A stretch of DNA of 64,000 bases from the NCBI GenBank assembly GCA_023437715.1, contig JAEZFK010000032.1, forward strand, positions 62,001-126,000. The letters are read 5' to 3'. Positions 34,270 to 43,146 of this stretch are shown one piece after another (positions within the stretch are counted from its first letter, which is position 1; every line of letters begins with the position of its first letter). Below the pieces are notes generated by a model. It was not told the DNA's origin. It ran no database searches and was given only the letters and a program-made list of their open reading frames with translations. The position numbers were made by a program, and so were the translations under genes. The DNA comes from Bacillota bacterium. GTDB taxonomy: Bacteria > Bacillota > Clostridia > Lachnospirales > Lachnospiraceae.

Positions 34270-36168
34270 TCAATCCGCCTGTCCCGTTCTGATCTCATAG
34301 GTCCCGTGAATTAAGTCTGCTTCCACGGAAGTCCCGTCAGCAAAAACCGTCCGCTGCCGGGTAAGATCTCCGTCAATAAATTCATGGGATATCATTTCAC
34401 ACATGGCCACCCTTTCATGAAGGGAAGCCACAACCGTGCAGCGGGCCGCCATTTCTTCCTCTGAAAGAGTCTGATGGCCTTCAAAGGAGCCGTCGATGTT
34501 TTCATAAGCTCCATCCCGTATGAAGTAGGGGGCCCCGCCGTTTAAGAGGGCGTAAAGCATGAAGTCCTCATTTTCGTATTTTTCCATCATCCATGGTATG
34601 ATCAGGCAGTCATGGTATACCAGGTTAAAGAGGGGAACGTCGATTCCCTGGCGCTCTGCCCCCGGCTTATCCATCATAAAGGAATAGGGGGCATAGTGGC
34701 AGAACACAAGGCTTTTTATGGACCAGTCCGCCGCTTCCTCAGAGCTTGGCAGGATTCCCTGGGAGAGCAGGTATTCGAAGCAAAGGTTCCGGTAGTCCAG
34801 ACATTCCTTCCGGTTGATCCGGTGCCATGGGTGGTCGCATTCGTCAGGCTCATTGCAGGTGAACACATCTAAGTAGGCACAGTCTAATTCCACTCCGTTT
34901 TTTCTGATTTCCGTAAAATTCCGTTTCACATAATAGGGAGCCTGGGTGGCGCACAGATAGGTCTGAGGCCCGCCGGCCCAGCTGGCATGCTCCGTAATGG
35001 TTCCGTCAGGCTTTTGTGCTGCAAAATTCCGGTCAAAGGATTTTGCCCTGCGGTAATAATCCCGGTACTGGTCATGGACGCCGAAGGAATAGCCGTATCC
35101 CCGGATGGTATCCGCCAGCTCTTTCATTTTTTCCCAGCCTCCGGCCTCCTTGCAGGCGGGAAGATAATCGGGGTGCTGGTTGTCATAGCCCGGCTCCGCC
35201 CAGCCGTCCAGATGGAGATAAAGCTTTTTAAGTCCCAGGTCCTTATAGAAATGATGAATATCCCCTGTTCTTTTCTCAAAACGGTATACATGATTGTTTT
35301 TGTCCGGGTCTGACCGGTCAAAGAAACGGGAATCCGGCATGACCTGGGTTTTGATTCCCTTATGGATGAAAGAAGCGCCCACCAGCTTGTGAACGGGCGC
35401 CTTGGCTTCCTTTTCTTTCAGGGAACAGAAAGTGCCCTGTTCCTTCACATAGTTCCGGTAATGCTTGCAGATGTCATTGTAATCGCAGCCGGACAGGAAA
35501 GAATAGATCATGGTCCTGCGGCTGTTCATCCTGCCAAGGCTTGGCAGCCATTTGATTCCGGCGTGGGTATAGGGACCCTCTGCCGGATGGTCCGCATAAT
35601 AGGCGGCATCCCAGGGCTGCTCACAGATGGCCAAGTAGCCGTTTCCGTCCTTTACCTGACTGAACCATGGCATGTAAGAGCCGGCAGTGCACATCATGCC
35701 GCCAAAGGGCAGGTCTTTAAGAGCTGTTTCCCAGGTATTCGGTATGAGAAGCCCCTGCCGGACATTTAACAGGGTATACCAGCGGCTGTTTTCCTCTTCA
35801 AATTCCATGTATCCGGGCCAGTATATTTCTGAAACAGGGACGCTGCTTTCCGTCAGGGGAATCCATTCAAAATGGATGTCCTCCGTGGCATACTCGATCC
35901 ATGAAACCGTTTCAAAGGCAAGGCCCAGATCCATGCCGTTTAACCGGAAGCCCTGGTAATGGCTGATGATCCCTTCTCCCACCCCTGTTTTCCATTGGTT
36001 ATGGGTGATGGAAGAGGCATCACGGAAGTAAACCGCCTGTCCTCCGATTATAAGGCGGGGCCTGTATCCGGTATCCCATTTCCAGAGTGTGCTCCCGTGT
36101 TTTATGGAAAATAAGAGAGAGCTTTCCTCAAATTCCAAGGCTGTCCGGTTGAATATAATATCCTGCAT
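34270..36168 (-). CDS. GH129-like glycoside hydrolase (probable alpha-N-acetylgalactosaminidase)
   Basis: Protein of 632 residues with no signal peptide, so probably cytoplasmic. An N-terminal beta-rich domain leads to a TIM-barrel region (LYLHLDGWAEPGYDNQHPDY near residue 316; GYGYSFGVHDQYRDYY near 357). Candidate catalytic residues are D434 in AYLDVF and E477 in SSEEAADW. As I recall, GH129 NagBb of Bifidobacterium bifidum uses D435 and E478 in a 634-residue chain, so length, position and the 43-residue spacing all agree. GH129 enzymes remove alpha-linked N-acetylgalactosamine from mucin-type O-glycans. A GH101 relative is the alternative. The ribosome site GGAGG is about 9 nt upstream, and AraC genes flank it on both sides. 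Confidence 0.6.
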   Translation of the reverse strand: MQDIIFNRTALEFEESSLLFSIKHGSTLWKWDTGYRPRLIIGGQAVYFRDASSITHNQWKTGVGEGIISHYQGFRLNGMDLGLAFETVSWIEYATEDIHFEWIPLTESSVPVSEIYWPGYMEFEEENSRWYTLLNVRQGLLIPNTWETALKDLPFGGMMCTAGSYMPWFSQVKDGNGYLAICEQPWDAAYYADHPAEGPYTHAGIKWLPSLGRMNSRRTMIYSFLSGCDYNDICKHYRNYVKEQGTFCSLKEKEAKAPVHKLVGASFIHKGIKTQVMPDSRFFDRSDPDKNNHVYRFEKRTGDIHHFYKDLGLKKLYLHLDGWAEPGYDNQHPDYLPACKEAGGWEKMKELADTIRGYGYSFGVHDQYRDYYRRAKSFDRNFAAQKPDGTITEHASWAGGPQTYLCATQAPYYVKRNFTEIRKNGVELDCAYLDVFTCNEPDECDHPWHRINRKECLDYRNLCFEYLLSQGILPSSEEAADWSIKSLVFCHYAPYSFMMDKPGAERQGIDVPLFNLVYHDCLIIPWMMEKYENEDFMLYALLNGGAPYFIRDGAYENIDGSFEGHQTLSEEEMAARCTVVASLHERVAMCEMISHEFIDGDLTRQRTVFADGTSVEADLIHGTYEIRTGQAD

Positions 36169-36197
36169 GATTGATCCTCCACTGAATTGATGGTTTT

Positions 36198-36206
36198 AAT
36201 ATAGCA
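36198..36206 (-). promoter_or_regulatory. Possible extended -10 of the GH129-like gene
   Basis: On the minus strand TGCTATATT fits an extended -10 about 30 bp before the start codon at 36168. No clear -35 is seen. Confidence 0.35.
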
Positions 36207-36248
36207 CTTTTCCGGAAAAAAGCCTTACGGAATCATCGCAGAATCTTG

Positions 36249-37193
36249 TCAAATTATCCGGTTATCTTCTGTTCTTTTTTTTCCCGAATTTGTGACTTCA
36301 TTGGAATACTTTTTAACGGAATGGAAATATTCCAGAGGAGACATCCCGGTTGTCTGTTTAAACTGCTTGGAAAAATACTGAAGGGAGCTGTAGGAGAGGA
36401 AGTATGCGATTTCCGTAAAGTTCATGGTCCCACTGCGCATGATCTCCTTGGAACGTTCAATTTTCATCATATTGAAATAATCTATAGCTCCGCAGTTCTT
36501 TTCTCTGTGAAACAGGGCGTGAAGGGTGGAACGGCTTATGGAGAATTCATCGCAGATGGTTTTAATGGAGAGATGCTCGCAGATGTGAAACTCCATAAAC
36601 TGAATGATCTGTTCTAAATGGCTGGAGTCGGAGGAAAGGGACGCCTGTTCCATGGGAATGGCGTGAATGGGAGCAGCCCCCTCTTCAAAATGATTCCGCT
36701 TTACATGGATCAGGAAAATCTGTAAGTATGAAAGAATGAGCTGGGCGGCTCCAAAGGGAGGAGAAGGGGACAATTCCACCTTTTCCACGGACGGGATATG
36801 AAGGGGAGTGGAAAAAGCCTGTCTTGCCTCGGCAATGATGCTGGAAATGAAAAAGCGTTCCTCCCGGCTTAAGGAACAGGATTTACTTTCGAAAAAACGC
36901 ATGCTTTCCGAAGTGCATCGGAAAGAAACGGCCACCAGGTTAGGCGCCTTGTTTCCCAAAGCCCTTATGGCATGAAACTCATTGGGCTTGTGGAAAATAA
37001 TATCGCCGGCCTTTAAATGATAAAAAGAGCGGTCTGCCTGTACCTGAACCTCTCCCTTGTCCACGTAGAGGAATTCCCAAAAGTCATGAGATTCTCCGGA
37101 AAATACAAAATCTTTTAGGTATTCAAAGTAGTGGACGGTAACAATTTCACGAATTTCAAATTCCATTTTTAACTCTGTGCTGCAGTACGCCAT
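36249..37193 (-). CDS. AraC family regulator (cupin plus HTH)
   Basis: Regulator of 314 residues, same strand as the GH129-like gene and 80 bp upstream of it. The sensor half has ESHDFWEFLYVDKGEVQVQ and GDIIFHKPNEFHAI. The C-terminal HTH pair begins LSIKTICDEFSISRSTLHAL and ends YFSKQFKQTTGMSPLEYF. The ATG at 37193 is 8 nt from AGGAGG; a GTG two codons earlier is too close to that site. The position suggests that it controls the hydrolase gene, but the two AraC genes around that gene cannot be told apart by sequence. Confidence 0.9.
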   Translation of the reverse strand: MAYCSTELKMEFEIREIVTVHYFEYLKDFVFSGESHDFWEFLYVDKGEVQVQADRSFYHLKAGDIIFHKPNEFHAIRALGNKAPNLVAVSFRCTSESMRFFESKSCSLSREERFFISSIIAEARQAFSTPLHIPSVEKVELSPSPPFGAAQLILSYLQIFLIHVKRNHFEEGAAPIHAIPMEQASLSSDSSHLEQIIQFMEFHICEHLSIKTICDEFSISRSTLHALFHREKNCGAIDYFNMMKIERSKEIMRSGTMNFTEIAYFLSYSSLQYFSKQFKQTTGMSPLEYFHSVKKYSNEVTNSGKKRTEDNRII

Positions 37194-37280
37194 GAACACA
37201 CCTCCTGGATTTTGAGCTTTATGTAAATTTTAACAGAAAAAAATATTTCTGGCAAGTTTATATAAATTGTTCCAGTTTAG

Positions 37281-37309
37281 TTGATTTTTTTTGTTTAATA
37301 TATTATCAT
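37281..37309 (+). promoter_or_regulatory. Promoter of the molybdenum hydroxylase gene
   Basis: TTGATT (37281-37286), a 17-nt spacer and TATCAT (37304-37309). It implies a 5' leader of about 375 nt. A second, weaker element TGCGATAAT (37498-37506) could give a shorter leader. Confidence 0.5.
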
Positions 37310-37315
37310 AGCTAC

Positions 37316-37691
37316 ATAGAGGAAGAAAATTTGGCTTTCAACAGAAAAGAATTAGAATTTTGTACAGAAGCGTGAAACCGGTTTTATCGTAAAGGTCCCT
37401 TTAATATATACAATGCTCTTCCTCGGTACATCTTTAGCATCACAGGAAAAAGCGGAATATTTTTCCGTAAAATTTATAACCGGACGAAAGGGAAATATGC
37501 GATAATCTAAAAAAAATTTAGGTACTTAGAATTTGCAGTGGGAGGGATGCTATTCAGGCAAAGCAAAAGAAGAGGAATAAGAGCGCTCAGGCAAAGGCGA
37601 AAGCGGAGCTTACGGTCGTTCATCCAATGGAATATTTACAACGAAATAAGGAAACGATGAAAGAAAATAATATAAAGATAGGGGTTGTGAA
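37316..37691 (+). other. Long, potentially structured 5' leader
   Basis: This gene-free stretch begins at the inferred transcription start. GAGGAAGA (37319-37326) is complementary to TCTTCCTC (37417-37424), which would close a 90-nt domain right at the RNA 5' end. Further hairpins are AAAG/CTTT near 37391 and CGGAA/TTCCG (37453-37467). The last 150 nt are A-rich and hold a short open frame that ends inside the next gene. No known riboswitch class was recognised. Confidence 0.4.
37373..37386 (+). promoter_or_regulatory. Catabolite-response-like element (cre)
   Basis: TGAAACCGGTTTTA differs at one base from the form TGAAANCGNTTTCA. It lies about 60 nt after the inferred start, where CcpA binding would act as a roadblock. 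It is also part of the leader RNA, so the match may be structural. Confidence 0.35.
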
Positions 37692-40289
37692 ATGGAAAAC
37701 GTAACATACGGGTTTACAGTCAATGGAACTTATTACGAGACAGAACAGGATAAGCCGTTACTTCGGTATCTGCGCGACGATCTTCATCTCTTCTCTGTGA
37801 AAGATGGCTGCAGCGAGGGAGCTTGCGGAACCTGCACCATTATCGTAGATGGGAAAGCGGTAAGGTCCTGTATTCTGACAACAAAAAAGGCGGTGGGTAA
37901 GGATATCATTACCACCGAAGGCTTAAATGAAGCCGAAAGGGAAGCATTCGTATATGCTTTCGGAGCAAAGGGCGCTGTTCAGTGCGGCTTTTGCATTCCG
38001 GGAATGGTCATGGCCGGAAAAGCACTGATTGATAAGAATCCTGATCCCACAGAGCAGGAGATCAAGGCAGCCATAAGAGGCAATATATGCCGCTGTACCG
38101 GATACAAGAAAATCATCGAAGGAATCCAGCTTGCCGCTGCCATCTTAAGAGGGGATGCAGAGATTGATCCGAAGCTGGAAGAAGGAAACGATTACGGCGT
38201 AGGAAAACGGGCATTCCGTATCGATGTCAGAGAAAAGGTATTGGGCTACGGCGTATATACGGATGACATGGTGATGGACGGAATGGTCTATGCCTCCGCA
38301 GTGCGCACCAAATACCCAAGAGCGAAAATTCTTGACATCCATGCGGAAGAGGCTCTGGCGCTTCCAGGGGTTCTGGCCGTATTGACTGCAGAAGATGTTC
38401 CTCACAATAAGGTGGGCCATCTTATGCACGACTGGGATGTAATGATTGCAAAAGGGGATATTACCCGTTACGTAGGCGATGCCATCTGCCTGGTGGTTGC
38501 CGAAACAGAAGAAATTCTGGCCCAGGCCAAGAAGCTGGTTCAGATCGATTACGAAGAGCTTGAGCCTGTCCGGAATATTCATGAAGCCATGGCGGAAGGC
38601 GCTCCTCTCGTCCATTCAACCGGCAACTTATGCCAGTCCCGCCATGTGACAAGAGGGGACGCAAAGAAGGCCTTAGCCGAGTCAAAGTATGTGGTGACAA
38701 AGACTTACTCCACACCATTTACAGAGCATGCCTTTATGGAACCGGAGTGCGCGATTGCCCATCCTTACAAGAACGGTGTAAAGGTGTATACCTCGGATCA
38801 GAGCGTTTATGATACGCGTCATGAAATTGCGCTCATGTTCGGCTGGGAAGACCAGATGGACCGGATTGTGGTTGAAAACAAGCTGGTAGGCGGCGGCTTC
38901 GGAGGAAAGGAAGACGTGTCGATTCAGCATCTGGCGGCCCTGGCGGCATTGCACGTAAACCGTACGGTAAAGATAAAGTTCACCCGTCAGGAGTCTTTGA
39001 ATTTCCATCCGAAGCGTCATGCCATGGAAGGTACATTTACCTTAGGATGCGATGAGAACGGCATTTTCACAGGCCTGGACTGCGAGATTTATTTTGACGG
39101 AGGCGCTTATGCTTCTCTGACAGGCCCGGTTTTAGAGAGAGCCTGTACCCATTCCGTAGGACCTTACTGCTATCAGAATACGGATATCCGCGGCTTCGGC
39201 TATTATACAAATAACCCGCCTGCAGGCGCTTTCCGGGGCTTTGGCGTGTGCCAGAGTGAGTTTGCCCTGGAATCCAATATTAATTTACTGGCGGAAATGG
39301 TGGGGATTTCACCATGGGAGATCCGTTACCGCAATGCCATTGAACCGGGCAAGGTTCTGCCTAACGGACAGATTGCCGACTGTTCAACGGCTTTGAAGGA
39401 AACCCTGGAAGCGGTAAAAGAAGTTTATGAAAAGAATCCGGGACGTGCAGGCATTGCCTGTGCCTTAAAAAATGCGGGCGTTGGCGTTGGCCTGCCGGAT
39501 AAGGGACGCGCCAAGCTGATTGTCAATGACGGCGTTGTGGAGATTTATGCGGCGGCTTCTGATATCGGACAGGGCTGTGCCACAGTATTTAACCAGATGC
39601 TTGCAGAGACAGCAGGCCTGCCTTTAAAGAACATCCGCAATATGGGAAGCAATTCCGAGCTGTCCCCTGATTCAGGAACAACCTCAGGTTCACGCCAGAC
39701 TCTCATTTCAGGAGAAGCCATCCGCGGTGCAGCCGTTCAGCTGGTGGAAGACTTAAAGGAAGCCGGCGGAGATTTAAACAAGCTCAACGGAAAAGAATAT
39801 TTCTACGAATACTTTGAGCCTACGGATAAGCTTGGAGCGGATCTGCCTAACCCCAAGAGCCACGTTGCCTATGGCTTTGCAACCCATGTGGTGATCTTAG
39901 ATGACGACGGCCGTGTGGCAGAGGTGTATGCTGCCCATGATTCCGGAAAGGTAGTCAACCCCATCGCCATCCAGGGACAGATCGAAGGCGGCGTTTTAAT
40001 GGGCCTTGGCTATGCCCTGACAGAGGACTGGCCTTTAAAGGACTGCGTTCCCCAGGCAAAATTCGGAACCCTTGGCTTAATGAGGGCCGATCAGATCCCG
40101 GATATCCACGCTATTTATGTGGAAAAGGAAGAATTGCTTGATGCAGCATACGGTGCAAAGGGAATCGGCGAAATTGCCACCATACCCACAGCGCCTGCTG
40201 TCCAGGGAGCTTATTATGCTATGGACCATGTGTTAAGGACAAAGCTTCCTATGGAAGACACATTCTATTCCAAGAAAAAGAAAAAATAA
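37692..40289 (+). CDS. Single-chain molybdenum hydroxylase (xanthine dehydrogenase-like, Se-dependent type)
   Basis: Cytoplasmic hydroxylase of 865 residues. The N-terminus is a plant-type [2Fe-2S] domain (DGCSEGACGTCTIIVDG), then a second [2Fe-2S] helical domain (QCGFCIPGMVM; NICRCTGYKKI). From about residue 175 comes the large molybdopterin-binding part with GGGFGGKEDVS, GAFRGFGVCQSE and AKGIGEIATIPTAPA. Fusion of the iron-sulfur and molybdenum parts without an FAD subunit resembles the clostridial selenium-dependent molybdenum hydroxylases linked to purine use. No selenocysteine codon is involved; the selenium in such enzymes is a labile cofactor atom. No FAD subunit, maturation gene or purine transporter is nearby. 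The substrate is uncertain. Confidence 0.85.
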   Translation: MENVTYGFTVNGTYYETEQDKPLLRYLRDDLHLFSVKDGCSEGACGTCTIIVDGKAVRSCILTTKKAVGKDIITTEGLNEAEREAFVYAFGAKGAVQCGFCIPGMVMAGKALIDKNPDPTEQEIKAAIRGNICRCTGYKKIIEGIQLAAAILRGDAEIDPKLEEGNDYGVGKRAFRIDVREKVLGYGVYTDDMVMDGMVYASAVRTKYPRAKILDIHAEEALALPGVLAVLTAEDVPHNKVGHLMHDWDVMIAKGDITRYVGDAICLVVAETEEILAQAKKLVQIDYEELEPVRNIHEAMAEGAPLVHSTGNLCQSRHVTRGDAKKALAESKYVVTKTYSTPFTEHAFMEPECAIAHPYKNGVKVYTSDQSVYDTRHEIALMFGWEDQMDRIVVENKLVGGGFGGKEDVSIQHLAALAALHVNRTVKIKFTRQESLNFHPKRHAMEGTFTLGCDENGIFTGLDCEIYFDGGAYASLTGPVLERACTHSVGPYCYQNTDIRGFGYYTNNPPAGAFRGFGVCQSEFALESNINLLAEMVGISPWEIRYRNAIEPGKVLPNGQIADCSTALKETLEAVKEVYEKNPGRAGIACALKNAGVGVGLPDKGRAKLIVNDGVVEIYAAASDIGQGCATVFNQMLAETAGLPLKNIRNMGSNSELSPDSGTTSGSRQTLISGEAIRGAAVQLVEDLKEAGGDLNKLNGKEYFYEYFEPTDKLGADLPNPKSHVAYGFATHVVILDDDGRVAEVYAAHDSGKVVNPIAIQGQIEGGVLMGLGYALTEDWPLKDCVPQAKFGTLGLMRADQIPDIHAIYVEKEELLDAAYGAKGIGEIATIPTAPAVQGAYYAMDHVLRTKLPMEDTFYSKKKKK

Positions 40290-40306
40290 GCAGATAATCG
40301 ACATAG

Positions 40307-40342
40307 AAAAAGACAGGTGAATCGTTCGCCTGTCTTTTTTTT
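40307..40342 (+). terminator. Terminator of the molybdenum hydroxylase gene
   Basis: AAAAAGACAGG and CCTGTCTTTTT pair around a short loop and end in a T-run. Confidence 0.9.
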
Positions 40343-40392
40343 ACGCGATCCCTGTCTGAATTGCCGGAATGATTCCTGTCTGCCGGAAAATA

Positions 40393-40404
40393 ATTGTGCA
40401 CAAT
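40393..40404. promoter_or_regulatory. Perfect 12-bp palindrome upstream of the sugar operon promoter
   Basis: ATTGTGCACAAT lies 18 bp before the -35 of the operon at 40515, a usual place for an activator site. The binding protein is unknown. Confidence 0.4.
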
Positions 40405-40422
40405 CACAGAAAAACGACGAAT

Positions 40423-40451
40423 TTGACAATGAGTTCGGACAATAGTATAAG
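40423..40451 (+). promoter_or_regulatory. Promoter of the oxidoreductase/ABC sugar operon
   Basis: TTGACA (40423-40428), a 17-nt spacer and TATAAG (40446-40451). Confidence 0.65.
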
Positions 40452-40514
40452 CATATATTCAGGGTTCATTATATAATGGAAAAAAAGAATTAAGGGGAAA
40501 TGAAGGAGGATAAG

Positions 40515-41795
40515 ATGGAGAAGATCAAAGTCGCCCTGGCGGGACTTGGAAGCAGAGGAAAGGATGCTTATGCACCGGCTGCAAAGCTGTTCCCGGAGAA
40601 AATGGAAATAGCTGCGGTGGCGGATATCGATGAAGCAAAAGTAGAAGAGGTGGCCCGGGAATACGGGGTTCCCAGGGAACAATGCTATCACAGCGCAGAG
40701 GAAATGCTGTCCCAGGATAAGCTGGCAGACGTGATGTTCATTACCACCCAGGACAGGCAGCATGTGGGGCATGCCATTCCGGCTTTGGAAAAGGGGTATG
40801 ACCTTTTGCTGGAAAAGCCCATTTCCCCGGATTTAAAGGAGTGCAGGGAGATTCTTAAGGCGGCTGAAAAATGGGGCCGCAGGGTGGTGGTCTGTCATGT
40901 GCTGCGCTATACGCCGTTTTACACAAGGGTGAAAGAGCTTCTGGACTCCGGCGTAATCGGCGATGTGGTCACTGTCATGGGAATTGAAAATGTAGGCTAC
41001 TGGCATCAGGCCCACAGCTTTGTCCGGGGAAACTGGAGAAATTCGGAGATCACCAGCCCCATGATCCTTCAAAAATGCTGCCATGACATGGATCTTTTGC
41101 TGTGGCTTACGGGAAAGACCTGCAAGTCCGTGTCCTCCTTTGGAAGCACCTATTTATTCAAAGAGGAAATGGCCCCTGAGGGAGCTGCCTGCCGCTGTCT
41201 GGACGGCTGCAGGGTAAAGGGGGAGTGCCCCTTTGATGCGGAGAAAATCTATATCACCAATGAAAAAACCGGTATCGACCACGGGCATGACGAGTGGCCC
41301 TGCAATGTGCTGACCCTTCATCCAACAAGAGAATCGGTTCTGGAAGCCATAAAGACAGGCCCCTACGGAAGATGCGTATACCATTGCGACAACAATGTGG
41401 TGGATCATCAGGTGGTGAACCTATGTATGACCGATGGCTCCACCATCAGCTTTACCATGACAGGCTTTACAGAGGAGAACTCCCGCTATACCAAGTTTAT
41501 GGGAACAAAGGGAGAGATCGTCGCAAGGCTCCATGACAACATCATAGAGGTGAGGCCCTTTGGAAAGGAAGAAGAGACCATAGATGTTTCCCAATTGTCC
41601 GATGATTTTTCCGGCCATGCAGGCGGTGACAACCGGATGGTTTTGGAATTTCTTGAGATGATCGGAGAGGGAAAGGAGCCGGGCTTAGCCATGACCACCC
41701 TGGAAAAATCTTTGGAAAGCCATTTCGTCGCCCTGGCAGCCGAATTATCCAGGACTTCAGGAGGAACCTTAATACATTTGGAAGATGTCCGATAA
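40515..41795 (+). CDS. Gfo/Idh/MocA family oxidoreductase with cysteine cluster
   Basis: NAD(P)-dependent sugar dehydrogenase-like protein of 426 residues. The Rossmann start is VALAGLGSRGKDAY, and the EKP motif of the family is in LLLEKPISPDLKE. The C-terminal alpha/beta part carries a cysteine group CRCLDGCRVKGECPF near residue 225 and further cysteines to about 300; such clusters occur in one branch of the family and may hold a metal. The ATG at 40515 is 5 nt after AAGGAGG. It heads an operon with a sugar ABC importer, so it probably oxidises or epimerises the imported sugar or a derivative. Confidence 0.88.
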   Translation: MEKIKVALAGLGSRGKDAYAPAAKLFPEKMEIAAVADIDEAKVEEVAREYGVPREQCYHSAEEMLSQDKLADVMFITTQDRQHVGHAIPALEKGYDLLLEKPISPDLKECREILKAAEKWGRRVVVCHVLRYTPFYTRVKELLDSGVIGDVVTVMGIENVGYWHQAHSFVRGNWRNSEITSPMILQKCCHDMDLLLWLTGKTCKSVSSFGSTYLFKEEMAPEGAACRCLDGCRVKGECPFDAEKIYITNEKTGIDHGHDEWPCNVLTLHPTRESVLEAIKTGPYGRCVYHCDNNVVDHQVVNLCMTDGSTISFTMTGFTEENSRYTKFMGTKGEIVARLHDNIIEVRPFGKEEETIDVSQLSDDFSGHAGGDNRMVLEFLEMIGEGKEPGLAMTTLEKSLESHFVALAAELSRTSGGTLIHLEDVR

Positions 41796-41838
41796 GGACT
41801 CTGATCATATAAAAATGAATAAAAGGAGAAGATGGATT

Positions 41839-43137
41839 ATGAAGAAGAGCAATGGAATCAAGGCAATGGCAATGGGAATGGCGGTCCTTACCGCATTGAG
41901 CCTGGGAGCGTGCAACGGAGGCGGAGGAGCTTCAGGCACAAAGGGCGGAACTACCACACTTAGTTTCGGTATCTGGGATGAAAAGCAGCGTCCCACCATG
42001 GAGGCCATGGTTCAGGCCTATGAAAAGACTCATGAGAACGTAAAAATTGAAATCCAGCTCACTCCCTATAAGGGCGGAGAGTACTGGACAAAGCTGGAGG
42101 CTGCCGCAACCGGTGGAACTGCACCGGACGTATTCTGGCTGAATGTGCTCCATGCAGAGGATTACAATGACGGAGGAATTCTGCTGGATTTAAAGGATTA
42201 TGCGGAAAAGGCAGGCTTAGACCTCAAGAGCAATTTCCCGGAATCCTTGGTAAAGGCTTACACCTTCGGAGATAAGCTGATAGCCATACCAAAGGATTTT
42301 GACACCAATGCCCTGTGGTATAACAAGGAGCTCTTTGATAAAGCAGGGGTTGCATATCCTACCGATGACTGGACCTATGAGGACCTGGTAAAGGCCTGCA
42401 AGGACCTTGCGGCAGGGGGACTTCCGTCAGGAGCCTATCCGTTTGCCTGTCCCATTGACTTCCAGACCTGGTATTATCCCACCGTATATGCGGCCGGCGG
42501 CTGGATCTTAAATGAGGATAAGACGGAAACCGGATATACAGATCCCAAGACACAGAAGGGCATCCAGTGCTGGATTGACCTGATCAATGACGGCTATTCC
42601 CCGTCGGCCGCCGCACTGTCGGAAACGACTGCTGATGCCATGTTTGAGGGCGGACAGCTGGCCATGACTCTGGCAGGCTCCTACATGACGCCTGAATACA
42701 CCAGCAATGACGCCATCAACACAAAGATCAATCTGGTGGAGTTCCCGGAATATAACGGCGTGGAGCCAAATATCATAAACGGCCTGGGCTATGCCGTGTA
42801 CTCAGGAAGCAAAAATAAGGACGCTGCCGCAGATTTCGCCCTTTGGATGGGAGGCGAAGAAGCCATGAAGATCCAGGGAGAAAGCGGAGTCGTCATTTCC
42901 GCCAGAAACGATGCCCAGAAATACTTCGGAGATTCCAACAAGGACTTAAACCTGGCCGCTTATACCAATCATTCCGGTGAGGCCAATCCGCTTCCTGTCT
43001 GCAAGTCTGTTGCAGAAATATATGATCTGGAAGCAGAGGCTTTAAAGGCAGCATATTCCGGTGAAAAGCCCCTGGCAGACGTATGTGCACAGCTTAAGAC
43101 AGATTCAGATGCCATTCTGGCAAAGAATAAGAAATAG
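41839..43137 (+). CDS. Carbohydrate ABC transporter substrate-binding lipoprotein
   Basis: Lipid-anchored sugar-binding protein of 432 residues (CUT1 class). The signal peptide ends in lipobox LGAC, followed by a glycine-rich linker. The mature domain contains TLSFGIWDEKQRPTMEAMVQ, GTAPDVFWLNVLHAEDY and the IPKDFDTNALWYNKELF hinge segment typical of the family. The ATG at 41839 has AAAGGAG 10 nt upstream. The permease genes follow directly. The sugar is unknown; the rhamnose genes downstream make rhamnose or a rhamnose-containing oligosaccharide the first guess. Confidence 0.92.
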   Translation: MKKSNGIKAMAMGMAVLTALSLGACNGGGGASGTKGGTTTLSFGIWDEKQRPTMEAMVQAYEKTHENVKIEIQLTPYKGGEYWTKLEAAATGGTAPDVFWLNVLHAEDYNDGGILLDLKDYAEKAGLDLKSNFPESLVKAYTFGDKLIAIPKDFDTNALWYNKELFDKAGVAYPTDDWTYEDLVKACKDLAAGGLPSGAYPFACPIDFQTWYYPTVYAAGGWILNEDKTETGYTDPKTQKGIQCWIDLINDGYSPSAAALSETTADAMFEGGQLAMTLAGSYMTPEYTSNDAINTKINLVEFPEYNGVEPNIINGLGYAVYSGSKNKDAAADFALWMGGEEAMKIQGESGVVISARNDAQKYFGDSNKDLNLAAYTNHSGEANPLPVCKSVAEIYDLEAEALKAAYSGEKPLADVCAQLKTDSDAILAKNKK

Positions 43138-43146
43138 GAGCGGGGA

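Noticed and set aside
37692..40289. Selenocysteine codon in the Se-dependent-type hydroxylase
   Set aside because: The frame has no internal TGA; selenium in this family is a labile cofactor atom.
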